Notes: generated by a model not told the origin, from the letters alone. 35,156 nt of DNA from an uncultured Akkermansia sp. (GCA_947630815.1 CANRJD010000011.1:1-35156), one strand, 5' to 3'. Positions 18,856 through 27,345 are shown, counted from the first letter of the stretch. Program-made: numbers and translations.

Positions 18856-19130
18856 GATTTAAAAATTTTTGACACAGCGGCGGGAGGTATGTCCTCCCGA
18901 AAGAAAGTCTCTGCCCTTGAATCCCGCTTCGCCCCGCTTTGGGATGCCCTCGGAGTCGCAACCGGACAAAAGTAGCGTACACACCATGTGTTGCAAGCAC
19001 GTCATTATGCTGGCAGAAAAGCGCAAGAAGAAACGTAAGGGAGAGGAGCGCCAAGGAAGTTGAAAAGAGGGGGATGTGAAATTGGTTCGGTAGTTATGGG
19101 GCTGTCCAACTATAGTCGGCGGTGTGAGAG

Positions 19131-19146
19131 GGGGGCGAAAGCCCCC
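19131..19146. terminator. GGGGGC-GAAA-GCCCCC hairpin downstream of 19175 gene
   Basis: A 6-bp all-GC stem with a GNRA tetraloop lies about 30 nt beyond the stop of the minus-strand gene. There is no T-run, so intrinsic termination is doubtful, but it is a strong 3'-end structure. Confidence 0.4.
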
Positions 19147-19174
19147 TACTCGATAACCAGATGCACGTATAATT

Positions 19175-19783
19175 TCAGTTCTCGCTCTTGAGAATCATTT
19201 TGTTCAATTCATACTTTTGCTGTGCCCTGTGTATCATATCTATGATTTCCGGCTTTATTTCACCGCCGTAAATACATGAAACCATGTCTATGATATCTGT
19301 TCCTCTCTCATACGGGAAAGGAATAGCTCCTTTATCCAGCATAGCTTTAGCTAATTCAACATTAATCTTTGATATCACAACCATCAGGACTGTCATAGCA
19401 ATCCCATCATGGAAGCAGACATCATTAACTTCCTCGGGATGTTCTTCTATTGCCTTTAACATCCTTGCCGGAAATTCCTTTGCATCATCCTCACATTTGA
19501 CGCTGTTAATAACTTCAAAGAGGTGACTACGGTACTTGAGTTCAATTGCTTTTTTGCTATCCATAAAAGCAGGGTGTTTTGGATCTCCCGGCACTTCAAG
19601 TGAATCGGCATAAACGAAACTTACCGTTATGACCTTTTTAGGAGAAAGATCTTCTATTTTTTGCTTTATAGGTATGTATCCATCCGGGAAAAATATAACT
19701 GTCCCGTCTGTATAGGTTACAGCATCTTTGGCAAGACCATAATATAAAAGGTCTCTAAGACCTTTTAACTGCACTGTGCCCAA
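19175..19783 (-). CDS. Ankyrin-like paralog with unclear start
   Basis: The 202-aa reading starts at TTG 19783, just after an in-frame TAG; no ATG with a promoter is evident. The C-terminal 110 residues match the layout of the duplicated proteins: GDPKHPAF vs GNPNHPEF, MLKAIEEHPEEVNDV vs VMEHIRSHPEELNDM, and AKAMLDKGAIPFPYE vs VALMLEKGAIPFPSA. The segment PKKVITVSFVYADS aligns with the paralogs' signal peptide but is interrupted in hydrophobicity. The first 50 residues are unrelated, so this may be a chimera or decaying copy. The region is AT-rich. Confidence 0.55.
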   Translation of the reverse strand: MGTVQLKGLRDLLYYGLAKDAVTYTDGTVIFFPDGYIPIKQKIEDLSPKKVITVSFVYADSLEVPGDPKHPAFMDSKKAIELKYRSHLFEVINSVKCEDDAKEFPARMLKAIEEHPEEVNDVCFHDGIAMTVLMVVISKINVELAKAMLDKGAIPFPYERGTDIIDMVSCIYGGEIKPEIIDMIHRAQQKYELNKMILKSEN

Positions 19784-19799
19784 CGGTAAAAACTCTTTT

Positions 19800-20209
19800 T
19801 TATGCTGCTAAGTTTGTAAATATGGAGATCATACACGGGCTTTGAATTCCAATAATCTTCCATAATAAAAATAATTGCCCATCATTCGTCGTCCACCACC
19901 ATTTGGCGAAAGCGTACCAGCAAGCTTCTCGCCATAACGTTGGCAGATCATTAAACGGAATCGCTTTTCCCGTTCCCCATAGTTCAGGCTCTCTTTCATC
20001 TCCCCATATTCTATTATTGATCACCTCATCTCTTGTTCTAGGCGTGCCTTCCATTACTTTGCGTATGTCGCATGCGGCACGGGAACTTGAACCAAATACC
20101 GATGAAACATTTTCAGGAGACAATTCTTTATGATTGGAAACTATGGGGGGCTCCGCCTGCAACATTTGAACGAAGGGGACTACTATTAGTGGCAAAATGA
20201 TTTTTTCAT
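19800..20209 (-). pseudogene. Small secreted protein, frameshifted at an A6 run
   Basis: The open frame (track 131 aa from TTG 20195) ends in a Trp-rich region (WYAFAKWWWTTNDGQLFLLWKI). The ATG at 20209 reads ATG AAA AAA TCA and runs into a stop after seven codons. One extra A would give MKKIILPLIVVPFVQMLQAEPP, a textbook signal peptide joined to the long frame. So the gene is off by one base at a homopolymer: a decayed gene, a reversible switch, or a sequencing error. The body, with its SRAACDIRKVMEGTPRTRDEV segment, is not recognised. Confidence 0.55.
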
Positions 20210-20291
20210 GTCTGAATGAGGGCTTTGTATAAACTGGTGCCCATTTTTCGACACCTTGGAAGTATCAAGACCATGACATTATGTCATGACC

Positions 20292-20780
20292 TTATTTTTT
20301 CTCGGAAGCTTGCTGCTCTAGAATCCTGTGAAAGACAAAATAATTATCCTGAGCTTTTCTGATCAAGCTAAACACTTTAGCGTATTTAGGATCTGTTTCT
20401 CTTTTGGCCCCCCAATAATAACTTCTTGCAGAAGGAAAAGGTATCGCGCCTTTCTCCAACATAAGCGCCACCATTTCTTCATCATTCAAGTAAAAAGCAA
20501 TCGAAAGCGGGGTCATCGTCGAGACGTGCGCGCTTAACATATCATTCAATTCTTCCGGATGAGACCTGATGTGCTCCATTACCTTATCTCGTGAAACTTT
20601 TTCATCTCGATAGTCCAGTAAAAGAATCAGCATTGCGCTCTTATAGTGCCGTTTAGCACCGGGTACTGAGAATTCAGGATGATTGGGGTTTCCTGGACGA
20701 TAAACGCACTGACCCTCCGCATACACGGAAGGAAGAAGCAGAGACAAGCCTACAAATGCGGTCAAAATATTCTTTTTCAC
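20292..20780 (-). CDS. Small secreted ankyrin-like protein, duplicate 2
   Basis: 162 aa from GTG 20780, almost identical to 18332-18820. It has the same signal peptide (KKNILTAFVGLSLLLPSVYA) and ankyrin-like C-terminal helices. The TTGACC-17-CATAAC promoter 6 nt before the GTG is conserved, so both copies are probably expressed. Recent duplication is indicated because silent and intergenic positions are also nearly identical. The track's first 55 residues are upstream DNA. Function unknown. Confidence 0.8.
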   Translation of the reverse strand: MKKNILTAFVGLSLLLPSVYAEGQCVYRPGNPNHPEFSVPGAKRHYKSAMLILLLDYRDEKVSRDKVMEHIRSHPEELNDMLSAHVSTMTPLSIAFYLNDEEMVALMLEKGAIPFPSARSYYWGAKRETDPKYAKVFSLIRKAQDNYFVFHRILEQQASEKK

Positions 20781-20786
20781 AGGCTC

Positions 20787-20815
20787 GTTATGCCACACTA
20801 AAAGCCTTGGGTCAA
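20787..20815 (-). promoter_or_regulatory. Promoter of duplicate 2, leaderless geometry with GTG
   Basis: TTGACC, 17 bp, CATAAC, then 6 nt (GAGCCT) to the GTG at 20780. The upstream gap 20816-21074 holds two hairpins (GGGAGG/CCTCCC near 20845 and GTGCC/GGCAC near 21021-21036) and no gene I can support. Confidence 0.55.
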
Positions 20816-21074
20816 GATTTAAAAAATTTTTTGACACAGCGGCGGGAGGTGTGTCCTCCCGAACCCCGAAAGAAAGCCTCTGCCTTGAAGAGCGGTTTCG
20901 CCCCCCTCCATGCCCGCAGCAAGCGCAGGAAGCACATTCTTGCACATCGTGAGCGAGCCCGTGAAGTAGCCCCTCTCAACCTCTCCCGCCAGTTCACCGC
21001 ATCCCAACGAAGCATGCAAAGTGCCCTGTCAGGCACTTGCGAACGTTAAAAACTCTACAAATCACAAAATGTAG

Positions 21075-21145
21075 TAGTCTCGCCTGGGTTCGAACCAAGA
21101 CTAAGGGAACCAAAATCCCTTGTGCTACCATTACACCACGAGACC
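21075..21145 (-). tRNA. tRNA-Gln (anticodon TTG)
   Basis: Minus-strand 71-nt cloverleaf. Acceptor is GGTCTCG/CGAGACT with a G1-T72 wobble. The D-arm is GTG-TAATGGTAG-CAC. The anticodon arm is AGGGA-TTTTGGT-TCCCT with anticodon TTG. The T-arm is CTTGG-TTCGAAC-CCAGG. CCA is not encoded. It reads CAA (and probably CAG by wobble). It sits just past the truncated 3' end of ankyrin copy B, and tRNA genes are common recombination sites. Confidence 0.95.
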
Positions 21146-21171
21146 GTCAGTCCTTCGCAGGAAGCGCAACG

Positions 21172-21200
21172 TGTGTAGCACAGCTTTTTGGAAAAGTCAA
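21172..21200 (-). promoter_or_regulatory. tRNA-Gln promoter
   Basis: TTGACT, 17 bp, TACACA (preceded by TGC), about 26 nt before the mature tRNA 5' end. Confidence 0.65.
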
Positions 21201-21232
21201 GAGGAAATGCGTTGTTTTCTTTACGAATTTCC

Positions 21233-23788
21233 TCATGTTTTAACGCCCCAATTAACCGTGCCCGCTTTGTTCTTGATGTTCGGATTCGCTCCGGAGTCTA
21301 AAAGAGCTTGAACGCCTGTAGTCTCGCCCATCATCACGGCCATCATGAGAGCGGTGTTGCCTTCGTTGTCTTGCGTGTTGATGCGGATACCTCGTTGCAT
21401 GAGAAGACGCACCATTTCGGATCTGTCTCCATAAAAGCTGCAAAAAAAGAGAGGCGTTCTTCCCTTGGCGTCGCGCACGCGAGCGTCGGCGCCGGCACGA
21501 AGAAGCTGGGCAATCAGTTTCGCATTACCTGCGTAGAAAAGCGGGGTTTGACCATCTTGGTTGATCGGCTTGTTCACGTCAACTCCTGCTTCAATAAAGT
21601 CAGGCATCACTTGATCAATGCGCCGCATGGATTCAGAAAAGAGCATGATAGAGGAGTCGCAGATTTTATCAGGCACCTCAGCTTGTACAATGTTGGCGAG
21701 GAGAGAGTTGCCGTCCCCATCCGTTTCATTCGGATCCTCGCCTGCTTTGAAAAATGCACGAAGGACTGCCATGTTGAATTTCTCGAATAACGGGCTTTCG
21801 CGGTCCTTTCCCCATGACGCCAGCTCCGGTTTGTACCCGTGCTGTTTGAGAATTTGGATGATATCAACGTAGTCCGCGCAGAGTCTAGCGGGAGCCTTTC
21901 CACCATAACGTACATTCGTAAAATCAGACATGAGACGGTAGGTCATATCCTTGGAGATGCGGGCGCCGATCTTGAGCAATGGCTCGATCTTCTCCGGATC
22001 TACGACCCAAAGTTCGCCGGGGTCAATTCCCTTTTCCTTGAGCAGCTTTACGACCTCTACTGCGCCTTCTGCCATAGCGCGATTCATGGCGCTAGGTTCT
22101 TCACTAACCCACCTATCTGTGCTGATTCTCCAGCTGGTTTTCTCGAGCTTTACGCACGGATCCACTCCGGCATCCAACAGACGCTTGGCGATCTTGCTGC
22201 CCCAAACGCCGTTGGCCATGAGAGAGGTCCACCCATCTTCCCTCTTTGCTAGAGGATCGGCGCCGGCATCGAGCAGCATGAGAGCCAGCTTTTCACGCCC
22301 GGCAGGGGATATCTCTGGTCTCAGTTCCTGAGTGAGGATGTCTTTGGGCACATCCGCCCCCGCCTTGATCAGTAGCTCCACCATACTTAGGATGTCCGCT
22401 TCGGCCCTTTTACTCACGCGGTAAAACGTCGAATTTTCCCGATACACATCTCCACATCCTCCGCAAGCAGTGTAATAAATGACGCCTTTTCCTGCGGAAT
22501 CTTTGGCATGTATATCAGCCCCGGCATCCAGCAGTCGTTTCACAATCTCAGTTCGATGTGCAGCTTTTTCCGCCTCCCGCGTTGCGGAATTGGCAGCTGC
22601 CATCAGCGGGGTCATTTGATCATTTCCTTTCGCGTTGGGGTTAGCTCCGTGAGCAAGGAGCTGTTGCACATCGGGGAGGTTCACTCGACTCGCTGCTTGA
22701 TGAAGAAACAGTGATGTGTTCACATCCGCCTTGGCTCCGGCGTCAATGAGAGTGAGAACAAAGTTTGCGCCTTTGTTGGAATACTCCTCCAATGTTTTAT
22801 TCGGATCCTGGAGCGTTGCACCCGCTTTGAGGAGCGCTTTCAGCATTGCCCCGTCGCCCTTTTCGATGACCGCTTCCACGAGCTTTTCGTTCTTGGCGTC
22901 TAGTCCGGTGTTCAGGAGAGCTTGCAGCGTTTTCGCATCGGAGATGGAGGAGAATATTTCCGGATTTTGGAGCAGGGGAGGATCTTTTTTCAGCTGTTCA
23001 AGAGCGGTTTCTTTTTGCTTCAGTTGAAGCGCAATCTTCATCTGAAGCACGGGATCGACAATGTCCACTTTCACCCCGAGCGCACGGAGGAGCTGAAGCG
23101 GTTGCACGTTCGCCACACTGGAGAGGTCCCCCGGGAGAATGAACTTCCTCGCACCGATACGATAAAGCAGAGCGAGTTCCATCGGACTTCCGGAAAAAGA
23201 ATCCATTTTCCATTCCATATTTTTCAGTTTACTGAACTCCTCTGCCTTTGCCCCACGCAGCAGAAGGATCTCATCCGCTTCCTCGAGGTAGTCTTCCGAA
23301 GAAAAAAAGTCTTCCTCAATTTCAATTTCGCCCGGAACTTCGCCTTGATACGCGTACATATCCCGCGCCTCTTGGCGACTCAGCGGCTGCTTTTCCCTCT
23401 CGAGTGCCGTCAGAAAATCGCTCAGGTCCCCGTGAGATAGGTCGCCGGCTGTTTTGCCGGATTTGCTCTTGATGGAGGCATCCGCCCCCTTTGCCACGAG
23501 CCAGCAGACCGCAAGACGGTTGCCCCGTGCAGCGGCATACATGAGCGCAGTCTGCCCGAGCTTGTCCACGGCGTTGATATCGCCGCCTTTTTCGATGGCT
23601 TTTAGCTTTTTGAGCAGGGAGGCGGCGTGCTTCTGCTCCTTGCTGAGCTTGGCACCCTTCGCTTGCTTTCCCGTGCCCGCCGGGAAGAGGAGCTCTACTC
23701 CTCGCTGCGGTACGCTCGCTGATGCCGTCCCTGTGAAGCAAATGACACAGGCTGCGAATGAAACTATAAAGCGCTTAAAGTAAGCTAA
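21233..23788 (-). CDS. Secreted ankyrin-repeat protein, paralog B (start out of frame)
   Basis: The frame encodes a signal peptide (FKRFIVSFAACVICFTGTASA) and more than a dozen ankyrin units, e.g. DKLGQTALMYAAARGN and LLLDAGADPLAKREDGWTSL. The first ATG/GTG/TTG in frame is GTG 23569, inside the repeats, so the signal peptide has no canonical start. ATG 23826 lies beyond a C8 tract and reads a 13-codon dead end; C9 would fuse it to the signal peptide. The same layout in paralog A argues for a switchable gene rather than random decay, though decay is possible. It carries about 90 residues absent from A. The C-terminus is truncated after NIKNKAG and ends in an unrelated VNWGVKT, so about 60 residues seen in A are missing. 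Confidence 0.75.
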   Translation of the reverse strand, partial: LAYFKRFIVSFAACVICFTGTASASVPQRGVELLFPAGTGKQAKGAKLSKEQKHAASLLKKLKAIEKGGDINAVDKLGQTALMYAAARGNRLAVCWLVAKGADASIKSKSGKTAGDLSHGDLSDFLTALEREKQPLSRQEARDMYAYQGEVPGEIEIEEDFFSSEDYLEEADEILLLRGAKAEEFSKLKNMEWKMDSFSGSPMELALLYRIGARKFILPGDLSSVANVQPLQLLRALGVKVDIVDPVLQMKIALQLKQKETALEQLKKDPPLLQNPEIFSSISDAKTLQALLNTGLDAKNEKLVEAVIEKGDGAMLKALLKAGATLQDPNKTLEEYSNKGANFVLTLIDAGAKADVNTSLFLHQAASRVNLPDVQQLLAHGANPNAKGNDQMTPLMAAANSATREAEKAAHRTEIVKRLLDAGADIHAKDSAGKGVIYYTACGGCGDVYRENSTFYRVSKRAEADILSMVELLIKAGADVPKDILTQELRPEISPAGREKLALMLLDAGADPLAKREDGWTSLMANGVWGSKIAKRLLDAGVDPCVKLEKTSWRISTDRWVSEEPSAMNRAMAEGAVEVVKLLKEKGIDPGELWVVDPEKIEPLLKIGARISKDMTYRLMSDFTNVRYGGKAPARLCADYVDIIQILKQHGYKPELASWGKDRESPLFEKFNMAVLRAFFKAGEDPNETDGDGNSLLANIVQAEVPDKICDSSIMLFSESMRRIDQVMPDFIEAGVDVNKPINQDGQTPLFYAGNAKLIAQLLRAGADARVRDAKGRTPLFFCSFYGDRSEMVRLLMQRGIRINTQDNEGNTALMMAVMMGETTGVQALLDSGANPNIKNKAGTVNWGVKT

Positions 23789-23799
23789 ATAACAAATTC

Positions 23800-23807
23800 G
23801 GGGGGGG
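23800..23807. repeat. G8/C8 homopolymer at the start of ankyrin B
   Basis: Eight G on the + strand in the conserved context GCTA-CCCCCCCC-GA of the gene's sense strand. Here one extra C restores the frame from ATG 23826. Confidence 0.75.
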
Positions 23808-23826
23808 TAGCGGCGGCGTATGTCAT

Positions 23827-24155
23827 AACGAATTGTATAAAATCCACAGACAGCTTAACATTTTTTCCACTTTAGCACAAGAGCAAAAGAAAATAAAAAT
23901 GCTCCAGCCACACCCGTCTCATGAAAAGAGCGATCCCAACACGCGGTTATCGGTGCGTAATGTAGCATAATTTGTTCATAATTTAAGATTTACGATTTCA
24001 ATGCTAGCATGCTACGCGTGTTCCTGCGAAACAAAAGCAAAGCGGAATTTTCGAAAATGATGATGCGTTGATAGAAGGAAAGCATCTGCTGTTACGCTAT
24101 GCCGGGTTCACTGCTATGCCGAATCGTCAATGGTTTGACATCGTACGTCGTACAT
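23827..24155. other. Intergenic stretch without a recognisable gene
   Basis: It holds the upstream region of ankyrin B, an AT-rich segment with GATTTACGATTT (like the heptamers of the 149-bp repeat), a TAGCATGCTA palindrome near 24007, and TCGTACGTCGTACATGG at 24141-24157, which is the heptamer motif in inverse orientation. No ORF with a start and promoter is visible. Confidence 0.5.
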
Positions 24156-24183
24156 GGCGAACGCATTTTCTAATGCATTTGCC
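24156..24183. repeat. 28-nt palindromic repeat, slightly diverged
   Basis: GGCGAACGCATT-TTCT-AATGCATTTGCC: same spacing and loop as 6467-6494, with one substitution per arm. It lies 21 bp before the -35 box of the 24243 gene. Confidence 0.8.
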
Positions 24184-24204
24184 CTGGTGTGCCTGGATTC
24201 ATTC

Positions 24205-24233
24205 TTTACATGTGTGAAGAAAATGGGTAAAAT
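24205..24233 (+). promoter_or_regulatory. Promoter of the 24243 gene, leaderless geometry
   Basis: TTTACA, 17 bp, TAAAAT, then 9 nt to ATG 24243. Confidence 0.7.
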
Positions 24234-24242
24234 ACGCACATC

Positions 24243-26177
24243 ATGAAGAGAAGAAGATACATTGCGATGCTCGCAGTTATGGTTGGGTTGCTTGTGATGG
24301 AGCCGGCACAGGCAGACTTTTCGCTCACGAACTTATTCAAGGGGGAAGGGCAGACGACGAGCGCCTCTACTGAGATGAGGGCAAAGGGCGTTCCCGCGCT
24401 ACGATATATCCCCATAGAAACGTCTGGTGTGGTGGCTGCCGGCGGTGATTGTGCGCCTGCGGCAGCGGCAGCGCTGGTCGAGGATTTGTGTGTGGAGGAG
24501 ACGGGCGAAGATGCTGCACAGAGCGTGGGGAGTTTCGCCGTGAGCATCGGGAAGGGAGGTGAGCAGTCATGCCGAGAGTTTTTTTCCATGCAGCGTGCTG
24601 TAGAGCAGCTGGTGGCAATTTCTCGCATGAAGCAGTATTTTTCAAGCGTGCAGAACGGTAGCGTACAGAATGCGGCGCAGGCGAGTTTACAAGCTTCGTA
24701 CAACGAGCGAATGAGCGAGTTGAAGGAGAGACTCCGCAGCTTGCATGTGGCACCGGTGTATGTCGTGTTTACGGCGGCAGCCGGGAAGGAGGAAGGTTTC
24801 CGTCAGTTTGTCGAACAGATTGAGAAGCGTTTAGCGGCGCAGACGCCTGGCTGGAGCTCATGTGAACAGGGGCAAATGCTGGAATTGCCGTGGAATACTT
24901 TCATGGAACGCGCCATTGATGCCCTTCAGCTTTCCGGAAATGAGCGCAGCGAGCTGCTTTCCGAACTTGCAACGCACAAGTTGTACGTCCTCACTCAGCG
25001 GCAACCCGGAGTGTTTCGTATCGTTTTGGTAACGGATAAACCGGAGGCGCCGTGGCCGACGGAGGACGCTCAATCTATGCTGGCTGCGCCGGAACTCAGT
25101 GGTATGGATGCCCATGCAGGAAATATTCAGTTGGCTGTGTGGATGCCTGCCGAGATGCAGAGCTGCCTGGAGGAATTTGGCGGCTTGTCGGGTCCTCTTG
25201 AGCCGATGCAAAAGCTCTTTGCAGATCTGGCAGCGACACAGACCGGAGATTCTCAGGCTTTTCAGGCCGCTGCCAATGGGGTGGAAACGTTGCTCCGTGT
25301 GGTAGAAAAATCCAGAGCGGTGAAACCCCGGCTACCCATGACACTTCAAGTATGGCGAGATGGCGATGAGACGCAAGTGAGGTTCTCTGCGGATGCCTGT
25401 GGCGCGTCTTTTGAGCCGGGAGAAATTCGGTACGCGTCCCACGCAGAATCCTGTGCCCTTTATGTGGAGAGTACGCGTTTTTGCAACTCGAGTGAGGTGG
25501 ATTGCAGTGGTGTCCCTGATGCTGTTCTCGATATCGTTTCCGGAGTGTATCTGACGCTGGATGAGGGGCTCAAGGACAGAGCGAGCATGGGAATGATGCT
25601 CATGAAGCTGTTTCGTCCCCAAATTCGTGGTGTTTGTAACGCTCTTTCGCAGATCAGAGGAGGTCTTTCTTCCCCCATGGCTCTCATGCTTGGTCGCGGT
25701 GGGCAGCGGACAGTCTCCGGCGCCCTACGCCTTTCTGTCACTAGTCGCTCCGCTGTAGAGGGAGGCTGGCGTGACCTCATCGACCAGCTCAAAACTATCG
25801 CCGGGATGGTGCTGTCCACACCGCCGGAGCAGCTCGATAATTTGCCTGTCCTTTCGCAGGACGAGCCGGATGGTGCCGTGCGTTACGCGCTTGCGTTCCC
25901 TGTTGCCGACGGAGCCTGCGAACCGCAATTGGTGTTGGGCGATGGGAAGTTGGTGTTGGCTACGGATCGCGCCGCTGCCGATGCCCTGAGTAGGGATTCC
26001 GGCTCCGGCGAACCCTTTTGCGGCGCTGTATTCGCCTTGAATGTGGATGAATTGCTCCACATAAGCGACGGACGCAATAACGCCACAGAAGCAGGCAAAT
26101 CGGCCGGGAGAATTGACGGGCAAGTCACTGTGCAAGATGGCATGCTGCTCATCAAAATGCAAGTCACCGATAAGTGA
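24243..26177 (+). CDS. Large secreted protein of unknown function
   Basis: 644 aa. MKRRRYIAMLAVMVGLLVMEPAQA is a Sec signal peptide with three Arg and a clean h-region. The remainder is soluble, with alternating helical segments and beta stretches (VYVVFTAAAGKEEGF, YVLTQRQPGVFRIVLVTDK, VRYALAFPVADG, GKLVLATDRAAADALSR). Several Cys suggest disulfides in the periplasm. The last 40 residues (GRIDGQVTVQDGMLLIKMQVTDK) look like a terminal beta-sheet. The layout resembles DUF3352-type proteins, but I do not claim homology. The start follows a TTTACA/TAAAAT promoter. It converges on the histidine kinase with a 22-bp gap. Confidence 0.8.
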   Translation: MKRRRYIAMLAVMVGLLVMEPAQADFSLTNLFKGEGQTTSASTEMRAKGVPALRYIPIETSGVVAAGGDCAPAAAAALVEDLCVEETGEDAAQSVGSFAVSIGKGGEQSCREFFSMQRAVEQLVAISRMKQYFSSVQNGSVQNAAQASLQASYNERMSELKERLRSLHVAPVYVVFTAAAGKEEGFRQFVEQIEKRLAAQTPGWSSCEQGQMLELPWNTFMERAIDALQLSGNERSELLSELATHKLYVLTQRQPGVFRIVLVTDKPEAPWPTEDAQSMLAAPELSGMDAHAGNIQLAVWMPAEMQSCLEEFGGLSGPLEPMQKLFADLAATQTGDSQAFQAAANGVETLLRVVEKSRAVKPRLPMTLQVWRDGDETQVRFSADACGASFEPGEIRYASHAESCALYVESTRFCNSSEVDCSGVPDAVLDIVSGVYLTLDEGLKDRASMGMMLMKLFRPQIRGVCNALSQIRGGLSSPMALMLGRGGQRTVSGALRLSVTSRSAVEGGWRDLIDQLKTIAGMVLSTPPEQLDNLPVLSQDEPDGAVRYALAFPVADGACEPQLVLGDGKLVLATDRAAADALSRDSGSGEPFCGAVFALNVDELLHISDGRNNATEAGKSAGRIDGQVTVQDGMLLIKMQVTDK

Positions 26178-26199
26178 TGTCAGGGCCTTTCCGCAGGGA

Positions 26200-27345
26200 C
26201 TAGGAGGGCAGCAGACGTACAGTACGGTCGGCCCGGGGCAGGGTGATGGTTACAGTGGTGCCCACCCCCTCTCGGGAGATGATGCTGAGCGTGCCGCCGT
26301 GCTCGCGGATGATATGGCGCACAATGAGCAGCCCCAGCCCATGCCCCTTTTTCTTGGTGGAGCGGAAAGGTTCGTACATACTGCCCATCACCTCGTGCGA
26401 GATGCCCGAGCCGTTATCACCAATGATGATGCCGATATCGGAGTCATTGTATGAGGTGCGGATTGAGATGCCGCCGCTGGTGCCGGGCAGCGACTGCAAC
26501 GCATTTCGGATGAGGTTGTAGAGTGCGCGGAAAAGCTGATCAGCATCCGCATTGATTTCCGGGAGATCATCCGGCAGTTCGCTTTGGATGGACACCCCGC
26601 GCTCTGCAACCTCCGGCGCCAGTACGCGAAGCACGTGTGCGATTACGTCATTCACCTGCGCCTTGGTGCGCACGGGTGTGGAAGGTCGCATAGATTCCAG
26701 AAATTGGTGCAGCAGGGTATCCAGGCGCTGCGTTTCCTGCAGTGAGTCATCCACCAATTCGCTCAGAGCGAGCCGGTTTTTTGCATCCAGTTTTTCGAGT
26801 TTATCCAATTTTCTCTTCAGGAGCTGCAGGGTGAGTCCGAGCGAATTAAGAGGATTGCCGATTTCATGTGCTACGGCAGAACTCAGAAAGGTAAGCAGGT
26901 TGAATTGTTCTGCCTCGGCGTTTTCTTCTCGGCGCTCCTGCGCTTCGGTATCATCCCGCACGAGCAGCAGATACTCTTGCTCCCCTGCGAGTGGGGAAAT
27001 GAAGAAGTTGTAGTGCCTGCTGGTCGGGTAATTCACATGCACATCGCGTACAATAGCCGCCTTACTCGCCTGCAACTCTTGCCAGCTGCACGTGCCGCTC
27101 ACCAAACGCTCGAAAGGTTCGCGCAGCAGCTCACGCATTGAGTGGTTGTAGATGCTGCATGCGGCCTTGTTCGCAAAACGAGCCTTACCATCTGAGGAGA
27201 AGAGAATGAGCCCGTCGCGCAGTGCGTCAAATACTTCCTGCAACAGCCCTTTTTCCGTGGCAAGTCGTGTGAAAAGTCGGCGCACGTCGTCCGCTCCGAA
27301 GTTGTCGAGTCGTGTGGCAATTTTTTCGATCGTATCGCGTTTCAT
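26200..27345 (-). CDS. Soluble PAS-domain histidine kinase (NtrB-like)
   Basis: 381 aa, no membrane segment. The order is a PAS-like sensor (about 30-135, EVFDALRDGLILFSSDGKARFANKAA), a HisKA dimerisation helix with the phospho-acceptor His160 in SSAVAHEIGNPLNSLG, and a HATPase_c domain. The latter has an N box (FRALYNLIRNALQSLPG), G1 (GDNGSGIS), F box (YEPFRSTK) and G2 (GHGLGLLIVRHIIREHGG). It autophosphorylates and passes phosphate to a response regulator, but none is encoded nearby. ATG 27345 overlaps the glucosidase stop (ATGA); the track's first 21 residues read glucosidase DNA. Coupling to GH31 suggests it could sense cytoplasmic or metabolic state linked to glucan use (inference). Confidence 0.92.
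   Translation of the reverse strand: MKRDTIEKIATRLDNFGADDVRRLFTRLATEKGLLQEVFDALRDGLILFSSDGKARFANKAACSIYNHSMRELLREPFERLVSGTCSWQELQASKAAIVRDVHVNYPTSRHYNFFISPLAGEQEYLLLVRDDTEAQERREENAEAEQFNLLTFLSSAVAHEIGNPLNSLGLTLQLLKRKLDKLEKLDAKNRLALSELVDDSLQETQRLDTLLHQFLESMRPSTPVRTKAQVNDVIAHVLRVLAPEVAERGVSIQSELPDDLPEINADADQLFRALYNLIRNALQSLPGTSGGISIRTSYNDSDIGIIIGDNGSGISHEVMGSMYEPFRSTKKKGHGLGLLIVRHIIREHGGTLSIISREGVGTTVTITLPRADRTVRLLPS

Larger units (their letters stand above)
18270..18935. repeat. Left copy of a ~660-bp direct duplication
   Basis: The segment starting AAACTGGTGCCCATTTTTCG and ending near the CGAAAGAAAG...CTCTGCC block is repeated at 20232-20895 with few differences. It carries the whole small gene 18332-18820, its promoter and a GGGAGG/CCTCCC hairpin upstream. 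Confidence 0.85.
20232..20895. repeat. Right copy of the ~660-bp direct duplication
   Basis: Direct repeat of 18270-18935, including the gene 20292-20780 and its promoter. The copies are about 1.96 kb apart, enclosing the two unrelated/degenerate genes at 19175 and 19800. Confidence 0.85.

Noticed and set aside
18821-19054. Extra 78 residues on the 240-aa ORF and 55 on the 217-aa ORF
   Set aside because: They cover the promoter and diverge between the two otherwise near-identical copies; the signal peptide begins at the GTG.
19175-20209. 19800 and 19175 ORFs as one gene split by a second frameshift
   Set aside because: Each frame has its own stop (TAA and TAG) at the junction and only vague similarity links the Trp-rich tail to the 19175 N-terminus.
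20812-21036. 74-aa minus-strand ORF upstream of duplicate 2
   Set aside because: Arg/Cys-rich composition typical of a shadow frame, no promoter, and the frame is not kept in the duplicate copy.
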